Part shown: piece by piece, positions 1 to 9,937 of the stretch | Layout of the letters: every line of letters begins with the position of its first letter | Position numbering within the stretch: the first letter of the stretch is position 1 | The notes under the pieces: model-generated | What the model was told of the DNA's origin: nothing | Database searches by the model: none | Seen by the model: only the letters and a program-made list of their open reading frames with translations | Translations under genes and position numbers: made by a program | DNA from: Cytophagaceae bacterium | GTDB taxonomy: Bacteria; Bacteroidota; Bacteroidia; Cytophagales; Spirosomataceae | NCBI GenBank assembly: GCA_027486845.1 | Contig: JAIXOL010000024.1 | Location: 62,001-126,000, forward strand | DNA length: 64,000 nt | Direction of reading: 5' to 3'

Positions 1-549
1 GTGGTCGCACATATAATCGGCGTGGTCAACTCGGCTATTGAGCAATTCCATCACGATTGTCACCTTTTTCTTTTCGGCATAGTTCATGATTTTCTTCAAG
101 CCTTTTGCTGAATTTTTTAGGCCATCTTCATCGCTTAGGTTTTTCTCACGATTTCCTGAAAAACATATCAAATTCTTGAATCCTGCCTTCGATGTTTCAT
201 CAATCAAATATTTATACCATTCTTCCAAACCATCGTGGTTTTCTTTTTTATTCCAGCCATTTGTTATGCCATAATCTTTGCCGATTCCCGAAACCATCGC
301 ACAAGTAAGGTCATATTTTTTTACGGTCTCAAACTCATCAACATTCAATAATTCTACTGATTGCAAACCAATATTTTTGGCAGCTCGACAAAGAGAATCA
401 AGGTCGATAGAGTCGTAGCACCAACGACAAACCGAGTGATTGATGCGTCCTTTGAGTACATCTCCCATGATATTATCGGCAGCCTCAAGGCGAGAAGCGA
501 CTACTCCTGTCCACACTGAGGCAGTTGTTCCTTCTACAATGTTTTTCAT
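1..549 (-). CDS. Sugar phosphate isomerase/epimerase (hydroxypyruvate isomerase-like TIM barrel), 3' end outside window
   Basis: Reverse-strand frame open from ATG at 549 to the window edge: MKNIVEGTTASVWTGVVASRLEAADNIMGDVLKGRINHSVCRWCYDSIDLDSLCRAAKNIGLQSVELLN...MELLNSRVDHADYMCDH. Not in the supplied ORF track because it has no stop in the window. Confidence 0.75.
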   Translation of the reverse strand, partial: MKNIVEGTTASVWTGVVASRLEAADNIMGDVLKGRINHSVCRWCYDSIDLDSLCRAAKNIGLQSVELLNVDEFETVKKYDLTCAMVSGIGKDYGITNGWNKKENHDGLEEWYKYLIDETSKAGFKNLICFSGNREKNLSDEDGLKNSAKGLKKIMNYAEKKKVTIVMELLNSRVDHADYMCDH

Positions 550-748
550 AATATTTCGGTTAGAATTGTTGTTTTATATTAGTATATTTTTTCTTCCTAA
601 AAGAGGGCTTATTGTGCAAATTGGTTTATTTAAATGTATGAGCAATTTAAGGCAAAAATATTAATAATGAATAAACTACACTCAAAATAGCTACAAAAAA
701 TTACAAAAAAAATGGTTTTATTTACATTGATATGCATTTTTAAAAATA

Positions 749-2263
749 TTATTTGACAGTAAAAACCACTCTTTGATAACGAGTCAGAGAAGGTATACCA
801 TCGTCACTTACTTCTATAATCAAATGCAATTTATCTCCAACTTTAGCACTATTTGGTATCTTTACACTGATTTGGTTTTTAATAAAATCAGTGTTTATTG
901 TTTCAAGAAAAGATGTACTTACATCCATATAGCACCAACCAAAATATTTTACTTTATTTCCATCGGGGTCGCTTATTTTAATTTTTAATTTGATTTCTTG
1001 ACCAGCTTTTACAATAATAAAATTACCTTTTTTTACCGAAACCTTCGGAGCATGATTGGCATTTTTGAAATCTTTAATACACCAATCTGCACGGGCAGCA
1101 AAATCATTTTGAATAGCAGGAATCCAACGTGCTTGAGCAAAAGCCTCATCCTTTTTTTTTGTAAAAGGATTAAAATCAGCAGCAGCCTTGCCATCTTCCC
1201 AACGGCTTGGAGTCATGGTAGATTGTACCAAACGACCACCCCAGCCACCATCTTGAGGATTATCAAGATTATTCAAACCAACATCAACTAAGTGTAAGAA
1301 AGCAGGAGAATCGCCTTCTGAAATGAAATCATATTGCCCGAAACTTCCCCATTGGTTCTTTTTAGCTTTTTCCATACTGCTGTATATATCATCAATTTCG
1401 CCCTTCGGAGGATTTCCATCGCCATAGCTATAATACATTTTTAGGAGTGGTCCATGATTATTTATTACTTCTCCCATAAATTTACCTTCTAAATAAGGGT
1501 GAAGTTCTGTTGGAACAGACCTTTTCCAAAAATAGGCAAAGCACCAAAACTGATTAGAATTATAATAAACTTTGATATCTTTCCAGCTTGGCTCTATGTA
1601 TTTTTTATAGGTAGCATCTTGGTCAAGTATGGCATAAATAATTGCTTTTTGACAAACTTTTTTATAAATTTTGTTCCATTGAGGAGTATTTTTGTATTCA
1701 TCTTCAATAGATTTCAATGCACGGGCAATCGTATTTGTTCCACCCCAAACCTGTAAATAGAGTGGTGTCATATCCTCGTCAAGCAATTTGGCTTTTATAA
1801 AATCTGAGCCCTCGGTATCTTTTGTCATTTCACCTTCAAAATCTATATTTCCGATACGAATTTGATTTTTTAAATCCATTGGTTTTGGAAAATCGGCTGA
1901 ATGCCTAACTAAATTCGTATATACTTTTCCGTAGGCATCAACCAAATCGTAAATCCATTGTTCGCCCGGCCAACGCAGTTCTATTCGTTCGCCATACATT
2001 TTTTTTGTCATTTCCATTTCAGAAGTAAACTTTGTGCCTTTTCCATCACCTTTGTAGTGCCACTGAGAACTACTTATGATTAAACCTTCCAACTTAAATT
2101 CATTGGAATATAACAAAAGTCTTATGAATGAATCTACGTCATCTAATTCGCCATCGGTCGTAACGATTGTGCGAGCTTTAGCCGTTTTAGAAACTTGTCC
2201 TATAGCAGTACAGTTTATAAGGCAAACAAAAAAGATATAGAAATAAAATTTATAAAATTTCAT
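749..2263 (-). CDS. DUF1593-type nucleoside hydrolase-like secreted protein
   Basis: ORF 749..2350; start trimmed to MKFYKFYFYIFFVCLINCTAIGQ (signal peptide). ARTIVTTDGELDDVDSFIRLLLYSNEF resembles DUF1593 nucleoside-hydrolase-like proteins. Confidence 0.75.
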   Translation of the reverse strand: MKFYKFYFYIFFVCLINCTAIGQVSKTAKARTIVTTDGELDDVDSFIRLLLYSNEFKLEGLIISSSQWHYKGDGKGTKFTSEMEMTKKMYGERIELRWPGEQWIYDLVDAYGKVYTNLVRHSADFPKPMDLKNQIRIGNIDFEGEMTKDTEGSDFIKAKLLDEDMTPLYLQVWGGTNTIARALKSIEDEYKNTPQWNKIYKKVCQKAIIYAILDQDATYKKYIEPSWKDIKVYYNSNQFWCFAYFWKRSVPTELHPYLEGKFMGEVINNHGPLLKMYYSYGDGNPPKGEIDDIYSSMEKAKKNQWGSFGQYDFISEGDSPAFLHLVDVGLNNLDNPQDGGWGGRLVQSTMTPSRWEDGKAAADFNPFTKKKDEAFAQARWIPAIQNDFAARADWCIKDFKNANHAPKVSVKKGNFIIVKAGQEIKLKIKISDPDGNKVKYFGWCYMDVSTSFLETINTDFIKNQISVKIPNSAKVGDKLHLIIEVSDDGIPSLTRYQRVVFTVK

Positions 2264-2492
2264 GTTTTGGAATGATTGGAATAGTGTAATTAGATAAGTA
2301 AGTAGTTGAGTACGCTTTTTGTATGACTCATACAAACAAATATATGGCAAATAAATATTTTAATTGATGTACAGTGTCTTTATTGTAATTTTAAATGATA
2401 AATTAAGGTATTTGTCAAACATATTTCATTTTTTGTTGAACGGTGGTATAATTTTAGATGTTATCATTCTAACAATTTTAAAGTTAAGTCTC

Positions 2493-3299
2493 ATGAACAA
2501 AGAATTTTTCCAACATATCTTCGACAAACATCAACAAGCTGAGCCAGTTCCGCCAACTAAAGAAATTGCAACATGGGCTTTAAGAATTATTCGATTGTTG
2601 TTTCCTGAGCAAACAAAGGAATATTTTCGTTCGGAAGAAGAAATTGAGATTCAGTTTAAAAACCTCGAATTGGATTTAAGAAATATTCTAATTTCAACTT
2701 ATCAATGCAAAAATTGTAACCCTGAAAGCGAAGCAAATGAATTTATCGAACGAATTCCTGAAGTTTACCAAATCTTAAAGACTGATATTCAAGCAATTAT
2801 TGAAGGCGACCCCGCTGCCAAAAGTGAATTTGAGGTTGTGAGAGCATATCCTGGGTTCTATGCCATTATGTTTTACAGAATCGCTCACGAATTGCACAAA
2901 TTGGATATTCCATTATTACCACGAATATTGACCGAATATGCACACTCGAAAACAGGCATTGATATTCATCCAGCTGCTCAAATCGACGAATATTTCTTTA
3001 TTGACCACGGCACAGGAATTGTAATTGGTGAAAGTTGTGTTATCGGTAAACACGTAAAACTTTATCAAGGTGTTACTCTAGGTGCATTGAGTGTTGAGAA
3101 AAGTTTAGCAAATACCAAACGCCATCCAACCGTAGAAAACAATGTGGTTATATACTCAGGAGCAACAATTTTAGGAGGGAATACCATCATTGGCGAACAT
3201 TCAATTATCGGTGGAAACGTTTGGCTTACAAAGTCAGTACCTTCGTATTCAACGGTTTATCACAAACCTGAAATTAAGGTTGTGGAACGTGTAATGTAA
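2493..3299 (+). CDS. cysE: Serine O-acetyltransferase
   Basis: Left-handed beta-helix hexapeptide repeats (GIDIHPAAQIDEYFFIDHGTGIVIGESCVIGKHVKLYQGVTLGALS); adjacent to cysM. Start trimmed to MNKEFFQHIF. Confidence 0.85.
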   Translation: MNKEFFQHIFDKHQQAEPVPPTKEIATWALRIIRLLFPEQTKEYFRSEEEIEIQFKNLELDLRNILISTYQCKNCNPESEANEFIERIPEVYQILKTDIQAIIEGDPAAKSEFEVVRAYPGFYAIMFYRIAHELHKLDIPLLPRILTEYAHSKTGIDIHPAAQIDEYFFIDHGTGIVIGESCVIGKHVKLYQGVTLGALSVEKSLANTKRHPTVENNVVIYSGATILGGNTIIGEHSIIGGNVWLTKSVPSYSTVYHKPEIKVVERVM

Positions 3300-3404
3300 A
3301 AAGTTTACAGTTTTCAGTCAATAGTTTACACCCGTCAGTTCACTGTTATTGATACTGTGATTTTACATTATCAATTATTCATTTTACATTCTCCATTAAA
3401 AAAT

Positions 3405-4277
3405 ATGGCAACAATCATAGACCTCGTAGGAAATACTCCACTCGTTGAATTAACGAAACTCAATCCAAATCCAAACGTAAAGATTTACGGCAAACTCGAA
3501 GGTAATAATCCTGCGGGAAGTGTAAAAGACCGCCCTGCTTTAAATATGATTAGGAGTGCAGTTGAGCGTGGTGATATTAAACACGGCATGAAACTCATCG
3601 AAGCAACAAGCGGAAATACTGGCATTGCTTTAGCGATGATTGCCCGATTGTTTGATTTAGAAATCGAACTTGTAATGCCCTCAAACTCAACTCGAGAACG
3701 AACACTGACGATGGAAGCCTTCGGTGCGAAGGTAATTTTGCTCGAAAATATCGAAAAATGTAGAGATTATGCAGAAGAACAAGCAAAAACAGACGAATAC
3801 TTTATGCTCGACCAATTTGCAAACCCTGATAATTATTTAGCTCATTATAAAACCACTGGACCAGAAATTTGGAGAGATACAAACCAAAAAGTTACGCATT
3901 TTGTGAGTTCTATGGGAACAACAGGTACAATTATGGGAACTTCGATGTTTTTGAAAGAAGTGAATCCCGATATTCAGATTGTGGGCTGTCAACCAACTGA
4001 AGGTTCGTCAATTCCTGGGATTCGACGTTGGCCTGCGGCATATTTACCCAAAATATTTGATGCAAGCAGAGTAGATAAAATAATGGATATTGACCAATTT
4101 GAAGCAACCGAAATGGCTCAAAAATTGGCAAAAACCGAAGGAATTTTTGCAGGAATGAGTTCGGGTGGAGGAGCCTCGGCAGCCATCAGATTAGCCCAAG
4201 AATTAGAATCGGGTGTAATTGTCTTCATCTGCTGCGACCGTGGCGATAGATATTTATCGAGTAATTTGTTTGGGTGA
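3405..4277 (+). CDS. cysM: Cysteine synthase (PLP-dependent, CysM-like)
   Basis: MATIIDLVGNTPLVELTKLNPNPNVKIYGKLEGNNPAGSVKDRPA and EATSGNTGIALAMIA motifs. Confidence 0.9.
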   Translation: MATIIDLVGNTPLVELTKLNPNPNVKIYGKLEGNNPAGSVKDRPALNMIRSAVERGDIKHGMKLIEATSGNTGIALAMIARLFDLEIELVMPSNSTRERTLTMEAFGAKVILLENIEKCRDYAEEQAKTDEYFMLDQFANPDNYLAHYKTTGPEIWRDTNQKVTHFVSSMGTTGTIMGTSMFLKEVNPDIQIVGCQPTEGSSIPGIRRWPAAYLPKIFDASRVDKIMDIDQFEATEMAQKLAKTEGIFAGMSSGGGASAAIRLAQELESGVIVFICCDRGDRYLSSNLFG

Positions 4278-4687
4278 TATAAGTCGTGATATCTAAATTA
4301 TGAAATTCTAAGACAAGAGATAATTATAACTCATCATTCTTATCTTTTACATATTTATACTCAAAAGGCACAGAACTGCAAAGGTTCAAAGGCGACCGTC
4401 GCTCGGTGCAAAATACTAATAATGAGGCAATAAAATCAAGGATTTTTATCGTAGAAAAATAGTTAATACACTCAAAGAATTAACGTTTAGTTTTAACGAA
4501 TATCAAGTAAAACTATCATTTTTTGCAATTTTGCCCGGTGAATTAACAAAGAAAATTGAGGAGAATAAAGATTAAATTTTCTGGCCATAAGGTTCAAAAT
4601 GTTTTGTAATTTTGCATTATAATTTAGGATTTTGGGGACAAAACATTACAATACGATTTGTGTTTTACAAAATATTTTCAACTAAAA

Positions 4688-5200
4688 ATGATTATTAAAG
4701 CTACAATTTCTGATATTCCCGCACTAAATATTCTAATTAACTCAGCTTATCGAGGAGAAACTTCAAAAAAAGGTTGGACAACAGAAGAGCATCTACTCGG
4801 TGGAATTAGAACTGACGAAGCAAATCTTACCGAACTTTTTCTTAAAGAAAATGCAACAATTTTAAAATACACTGAAAAAAATCAAATCATTGGTTCGGTT
4901 TATCTCGAACAACAAGACAAAAAATTATATCTCGGTATGCTCACAGTTTCGCCCGAATTGCAAGGTTGTGGTATTGGCAAGAAATTAATACAAGCGGCTG
5001 AAAGTTTTGCCCGAAACGCAAAGCTTAAGACAATCTCAATGACCGTAATTTCTGTAAGAAAAGAATTAATAGCATTTTACGAAAGAAGAGGTTATAAAAA
5101 CACAGGTGAAACAAAACCCTTCCCGATGACAGAGCCTAAATTTGGTTTACCCAAACAATTTTTAGAGTTTATAGTTATGGAGAAAGAAATACTCCAATAA
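4688..5200 (+). CDS. GNAT family N-acetyltransferase
   Basis: LYLGMLTVSPELQGCGIGKKLIQAAE acetyl-CoA binding motif A; start trimmed to MIIKATISDIPALN. Confidence 0.8.
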   Translation: MIIKATISDIPALNILINSAYRGETSKKGWTTEEHLLGGIRTDEANLTELFLKENATILKYTEKNQIIGSVYLEQQDKKLYLGMLTVSPELQGCGIGKKLIQAAESFARNAKLKTISMTVISVRKELIAFYERRGYKNTGETKPFPMTEPKFGLPKQFLEFIVMEKEILQ

Positions 5201-5435
5201 CTTACCTAATTTCTATTTTAATAAATCAATTACAGTTTTTTTGCTAATTAAAACACATTCTAAGATCATTTCAAGTTATTCTACAATTGAAGGATTCAAT
5301 AATTATTGTCTAAAAACCTCAATTATTTAGCCCCTAACTATTGTTTTTCAAAGAAATTTGTACAAATTATCAGTTTTTTTCGTATCTTTGCATACTTTTT
5401 TGGAAGCACCTCCCACTAATCAATATATTTTAGAT

Positions 5436-6248
5436 ATGCGTAAACTTCGTATTCTGTACGTAGCAAGTGAGATAAATCCCTTCCTGCAAGTTTCAGAAGT
5501 AGCTGATTTTCTTCGTAAACTTCCGCAAGCCATGCAAGAGAAAGGCATGGAAATCAGAATTTTAGTTCCTCGTTTTGGATCAATCAATGAGCGAAAAAAT
5601 CGCCTTCATGAAGTTGTACGACTATCAGGTATCAATATTACTGTCGGAGATGATGAAAAACCTTTGATTATCAAGGTTGCTTCAATACCAACTGCAAAAT
5701 TGCAAGTTTATTTTTTAGACAACGAAGACTATTTTAATAGAAAATACGTTTTCTTAGATAAAGAAGGAAGTTTCTATGATGATAATGATGAAAGAACTAT
5801 TTTCTTTTGCAAAGGAGTTCTAGAAACAGTAAAAAAACTTGGTTGGGCACCAGATATAGTACATTGCACCGATTGGATGACAGCGTTGATTCCGTTGTAT
5901 TTAAAGACAACTTACAAAAACGACCCTGTTTTCAAGGATACAAAATCAGTATTCACCGTCTACAATAACACCTTTGAGCATAAATTCGATGAAAACATAA
6001 TCGAAAAAGCTAAATCAATGGACGTTTCGGATGAAAATTTAGCTAATTTACGATCGGCTGATTTTGAAGGATTTATTAAGATAGGTTGCCAATATGCTGA
6101 TGCAATTGTTAGAGCCAACGAGGAATCGAATGAAAAATTAAGTAAACTTTTGAATGAAATTGCAGCAAACACAATCGAAGCAAGTATCGAAGATGACAAT
6201 GTTACGGAAACGTATTTTAACCTTTACACAGAACTTGTTCCTGAATAA
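5436..6248 (+). CDS. Short glycogen/starch synthase-like protein (GT5 N-terminal domain only)
   Basis: MRKLRILYVASEINPFLQVSEVADFLRKLPQAMQEKGMEIRILVPRFG...DIVHCTDWMTALIPLYLK matches the GT5 N-terminal half; the ORF stops without a C-terminal GT-B domain. Confidence 0.75.
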   Translation: MRKLRILYVASEINPFLQVSEVADFLRKLPQAMQEKGMEIRILVPRFGSINERKNRLHEVVRLSGINITVGDDEKPLIIKVASIPTAKLQVYFLDNEDYFNRKYVFLDKEGSFYDDNDERTIFFCKGVLETVKKLGWAPDIVHCTDWMTALIPLYLKTTYKNDPVFKDTKSVFTVYNNTFEHKFDENIIEKAKSMDVSDENLANLRSADFEGFIKIGCQYADAIVRANEESNEKLSKLLNEIAANTIEASIEDDNVTETYFNLYTELVPE

Positions 6249-6285
6249 TATTTGGAAAGATGTAAAGTTTTTACATCCTACATCA

Positions 6286-7620
6286 ATGCGGAATTTAGCG
6301 GTATTGCTACTTTCCGCATTATTTTTCTCATGTCAAGACCCCATAGGTATCGTTATTGATACTCCTAGCACTGGTGGGCAAATTACTACTGTTTTTACGG
6401 ATACGCTTAAAGTAGCCACTTCAACAGTTTTGTTTGATTCTACTTTTACTTCTGGTCAGGCTAATGCTGTAGTTGGACGCTACAAAGACCCAATTTTTGG
6501 AGAAGTTTCGGCTAAAACATTTGCTCAAATTACCCTTCCACTACTCAGTTCTGATGCTTTTACAGCTCTGAAATTCCCAAAGGCAGACTCTGGATTAACA
6601 GTTTATGATTCGGTTTATGTATATATCTCACATAATGGATTTGCTTATGGAGACACCACAAAAACGTATAGCTTGGCATTACACCGTCTGACTCAAGATT
6701 TTGTAAGTACTAAAAGATACACAAAAGATGATGTTCTGGATTATAATCCTACGCCTATGGCAAGTGGAACGTTTAAGTACGCTGATATTAAACGTGCCAA
6801 CTCAACAGCACAAGATAGTCTTTTGAAGTTCAAATTACCTAATACAATTGGTAAGGAATTATATGATTTGGTCAATACTGATACAGGTGCTACAATTGAA
6901 AAATTTACTGCTGCTGTAAAAGGAATGGCTTTTGTGGCAAATTCTACTAGCGAAAATGCTTATGGATTAGCAATTTCTGGTAGCTACATCCAATTGTATT
7001 ACCATACTACTAATTCTACTGATAGAAAAAGTATTCCTTTGACTTTTTATTCTCAACGTTTTAGTCAAATTATCGGCAATAGAAATGGTACTGTTTTACA
7101 GAATTTAAAAACATTACAACCCATTTCTTCGAGTGCTACAAACAATCGTACTTACTTACAGACAGGTATTGGTATCTCACCAAAATTAACATTTCCTAAT
7201 TTGGCGGCTTTACAGAAAAATGGAAATATTACGATAAATAAAGCTGAATTAGTTTTTGAACCAGATTTAGACCAAATTTCGGGTAATTATAAAGTACCCT
7301 CTCAAGTAGCTTTAGTGCAACTTGAAACCAATAACCGTATCAAAAAAGCTAATGGAAGTTTAATTGATTTTGTGGCATTAGATGGGCTTTCGGGTACGCA
7401 ATATGTAGCATCTTATAATTCGACATCTAATAATTATAGTTTTAATTTTACCTCTTTCTTGCAAGATTTGGTTTCAAAAAAGAAGACAACGAATGGCATT
7501 GCCTTGGTTCCAAGTTTATTGAATACGACAAACTCTACTATTTCTGTTTATAATAGTAATGTAGCCAGAATGGTAATTAAGAATGTAAAACTCAATATTT
7601 ACTATTCTACGAAGAAATAG
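6286..7620 (+). CDS. DUF4270-type lipoprotein
   Basis: MRNLAVLLLSALFFSCQDPIG lipobox; lies between the GT5-like gene and glmS, a neighbourhood typical of DUF4270 proteins in Bacteroidota. Confidence 0.7.
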   Translation: MRNLAVLLLSALFFSCQDPIGIVIDTPSTGGQITTVFTDTLKVATSTVLFDSTFTSGQANAVVGRYKDPIFGEVSAKTFAQITLPLLSSDAFTALKFPKADSGLTVYDSVYVYISHNGFAYGDTTKTYSLALHRLTQDFVSTKRYTKDDVLDYNPTPMASGTFKYADIKRANSTAQDSLLKFKLPNTIGKELYDLVNTDTGATIEKFTAAVKGMAFVANSTSENAYGLAISGSYIQLYYHTTNSTDRKSIPLTFYSQRFSQIIGNRNGTVLQNLKTLQPISSSATNNRTYLQTGIGISPKLTFPNLAALQKNGNITINKAELVFEPDLDQISGNYKVPSQVALVQLETNNRIKKANGSLIDFVALDGLSGTQYVASYNSTSNNYSFNFTSFLQDLVSKKKTTNGIALVPSLLNTTNSTISVYNSNVARMVIKNVKLNIYYSTKK

Positions 7621-7630
7621 TAATTATCAG

Positions 7631-7678
7631 AAAAACAAAAATCCCAGTTTGAAGTTTCAAACTGGGATTTTTGTTTTT
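7631..7678. terminator. Perfect inverted-repeat terminator (23-bp arms)
   Basis: aaaaacaaaaatcccagtttgaa-gt-ttcaaactgggatttttgttttt. Confidence 0.85.
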
Positions 7679-8010
7679 CTGCAATAACAAACGACCATTT
7701 AATTTTTGATTAAAAATAGGTCAATTTTACGTTTTTCTCCTATGTTTTTTAAAAAAATAATTTTCTATTTCTAACTTTTTTTTAAATATTTATAAGATAT
7801 CGACAGCCTCTTTGAATTATTTTTTAAAGCTTAATTTTAACAAAAAATTGTCGATATGAACTACTTTTTATGTTGTATTTTTTATCTACATTTGAATAAG
7901 TATCTAATAAATAGCACTATATGTTATTTTTCTTAGATAAAATATTGCTTTTTCTGTAAATCTCGCAATTATAATTTTTTAATCAAAAACAATCAATAAT
8001 CGAACAGAAT

Positions 8011-9849
8011 ATGTGTGGAATTGTAGCTTATGTGGGTGGTCGTGAAGCAGCCGCAGTCATTATTAAAGGACTAAAAAGATTAGAATATCGTGGATATGAC
8101 AGTGCAGGTATTGCACTTTTAAATGGGGATGGTTTAAAAGTTTATAAAAAGAAAGGGAAGGTTTCGGAACTCGAAAATGAAATTAAAGATAAAACATTAC
8201 TTGCCAAAATAGGGATTGGACATACACGTTGGGCAACTCACGGTGAACCAAATGATGTAAATGCTCACCCGCATTATTCAAATAGTGGGCGGTTTGCGAT
8301 AATTCATAATGGTATTATAGAAAATTATGGTTCTATAAAACAAAGTTTGATAAATAAAGGATACACTTTTCAGAGCCAAACCGATACTGAAGTATTGGTT
8401 AATTTTGTTGAGGATATTCAGAAAAACAAAAACTGTTCACTCGAAGAAGCAGTAAGAATTGCCCTACATGAAGTTGTTGGTGCTTATGCCATCGTTATTA
8501 TGGACGCTGAAAATCCGACGCAATTAATTGCAGCAAGAAAAGGTAGTCCACTAGTAATTGGTGTGGGCGACGATGAATATTTTTTTGCATCAGATGCCAC
8601 TCCAATTATTGAATACACCAAAGAAGTTATCTATTTAGATGATTATGAAATTGCAATTGTGAAGAATAATGAGCTGATTATCAAGAACTTATCGAACGAA
8701 GAAATTGACCCGTATATTCAAACAGTTGAGCTTGAACTAGAGGCGATTGAAAAAGGTGGATATGAGCATTTTATGCTAAAAGAGATTTTTGAGCAACCTC
8801 GTTCGATAGCAGATTCAATGCGTGGACGTATAATACCTGAAGATGCCTCTTTACTTTTAGGTGGTTTGGGTAACTATTTGGATAAAATTGCCAAAACTAA
8901 ACGTATTGTAATTGTAGCCTGTGGTACTTCATGGCACGCAGGTTTAGTAGGTGAATATCTTTTGGAAGAATTGGCACGTATCAATGTTGAAGTTGAATAT
9001 GCGTCTGAATTCCGATATAGAAACCCCATTATCAAAGAGGGTGATATCGTAATTGCAATTTCACAATCGGGTGAAACTGCCGATACAATGGCTGCTTTGG
9101 AATTAGCAAAATCGAAAGGTGCTATTATTTTAGGTGTTTGTAACGTAGTTGGTTCATCTATCGCACGCATCACTCATGCAGGAGTTTATACCCACGCAGG
9201 GCCAGAAATTGGTGTGGCAAGCACAAAGGCTTTTACCGCACAGGTTTCAGTTTTGAGTTTAATTGCGATTGCAGTAGCTCAGAAAAAAGGCATCATTAGT
9301 AATGAACTTTACCGTGAATTAATCTTTGGTTTAGACGCAATTCCTGCGAAAGTTGAGAAGATTTTGAAAAACGCCGATAAAATAAAAGATATTGCCAAAC
9401 TTTTTACATTTGCTTCTAACTTTATATTTTTAGGTCGTGGTTTAAACTTTCCAGTTGCTTTAGAAGGTGCTTTGAAACTAAAAGAAATTTCATACATTCA
9501 TGCAGAAGGTTATCCTGCGGCCGAAATGAAACACGGCCCGATTGCTTTAATTGACGAAGATATGCCTGTCGTATTTATTGCCATCAAAGATAGTTCTTAC
9601 GAAAAAATTGTATCGAATATTCAGGAAGTAAAGGCTCGTAAAGGTCGAGTGATTGCTATTGTAACAGAAGGCGACACGCAAATTTCGAATATGGTTGACT
9701 TTACGATTGAAGTTCCTCGTACCAACGAGTTACTATCTCCGCTATTGACTTCAATTCCATTACAATTGATTTCATATTATATTGCCGTAATGCGTGGCAG
9801 AAACGTTGACCAACCTCGTAATTTGGCGAAATCAGTTACCGTGGAGTAG
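8011..9849 (+). CDS. glmS: Glutamine-fructose-6-phosphate aminotransferase (isomerizing)
   Basis: MCGIVAYVGGREAAAVIIKGLKRLEYRGYDSAGIAL; SIS domains; C-terminal PRNLAKSVTVE. Confidence 0.97.
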   Translation: MCGIVAYVGGREAAAVIIKGLKRLEYRGYDSAGIALLNGDGLKVYKKKGKVSELENEIKDKTLLAKIGIGHTRWATHGEPNDVNAHPHYSNSGRFAIIHNGIIENYGSIKQSLINKGYTFQSQTDTEVLVNFVEDIQKNKNCSLEEAVRIALHEVVGAYAIVIMDAENPTQLIAARKGSPLVIGVGDDEYFFASDATPIIEYTKEVIYLDDYEIAIVKNNELIIKNLSNEEIDPYIQTVELELEAIEKGGYEHFMLKEIFEQPRSIADSMRGRIIPEDASLLLGGLGNYLDKIAKTKRIVIVACGTSWHAGLVGEYLLEELARINVEVEYASEFRYRNPIIKEGDIVIAISQSGETADTMAALELAKSKGAIILGVCNVVGSSIARITHAGVYTHAGPEIGVASTKAFTAQVSVLSLIAIAVAQKKGIISNELYRELIFGLDAIPAKVEKILKNADKIKDIAKLFTFASNFIFLGRGLNFPVALEGALKLKEISYIHAEGYPAAEMKHGPIALIDEDMPVVFIAIKDSSYEKIVSNIQEVKARKGRVIAIVTEGDTQISNMVDFTIEVPRTNELLSPLLTSIPLQLISYYIAVMRGRNVDQPRNLAKSVTVE

Positions 9850-9855
9850 CTTCAT

Positions 9856-9886
9856 AGCCCTCCCCTATGTGGGAGGGTTTTTATTT
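9856..9886 (+). terminator. Intrinsic terminator downstream of glmS
   Basis: ccctccc-ctatgt-gggaggg followed by ttttta. Confidence 0.75.
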
Positions 9887-9937
9887 TATACAAAATTAGG
9901 TTATGACGCCTATTTTATCAAAAATATCTTCGTTCAA

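Noticed and set aside
3301-3400. Low-complexity acagttttcagtcaatagtttacac segment between cysE and cysM
   Set aside because: Looks like degenerate intergenic repetition; no hairpin or coding support.
4598-4647. 10-bp inverted repeat aatgttttgt...acaaaacatt before the GNAT gene
   Set aside because: Could be an operator, but short and AT-rich with a 30-nt loop; not distinguishable from chance.
7679-8010. Possible glmS ribozyme or riboswitch in the 330-nt gap before glmS
   Set aside because: No glmS-ribozyme-like core was recognised; the gap is extremely AT-rich and ribozyme control is not expected in this phylum.
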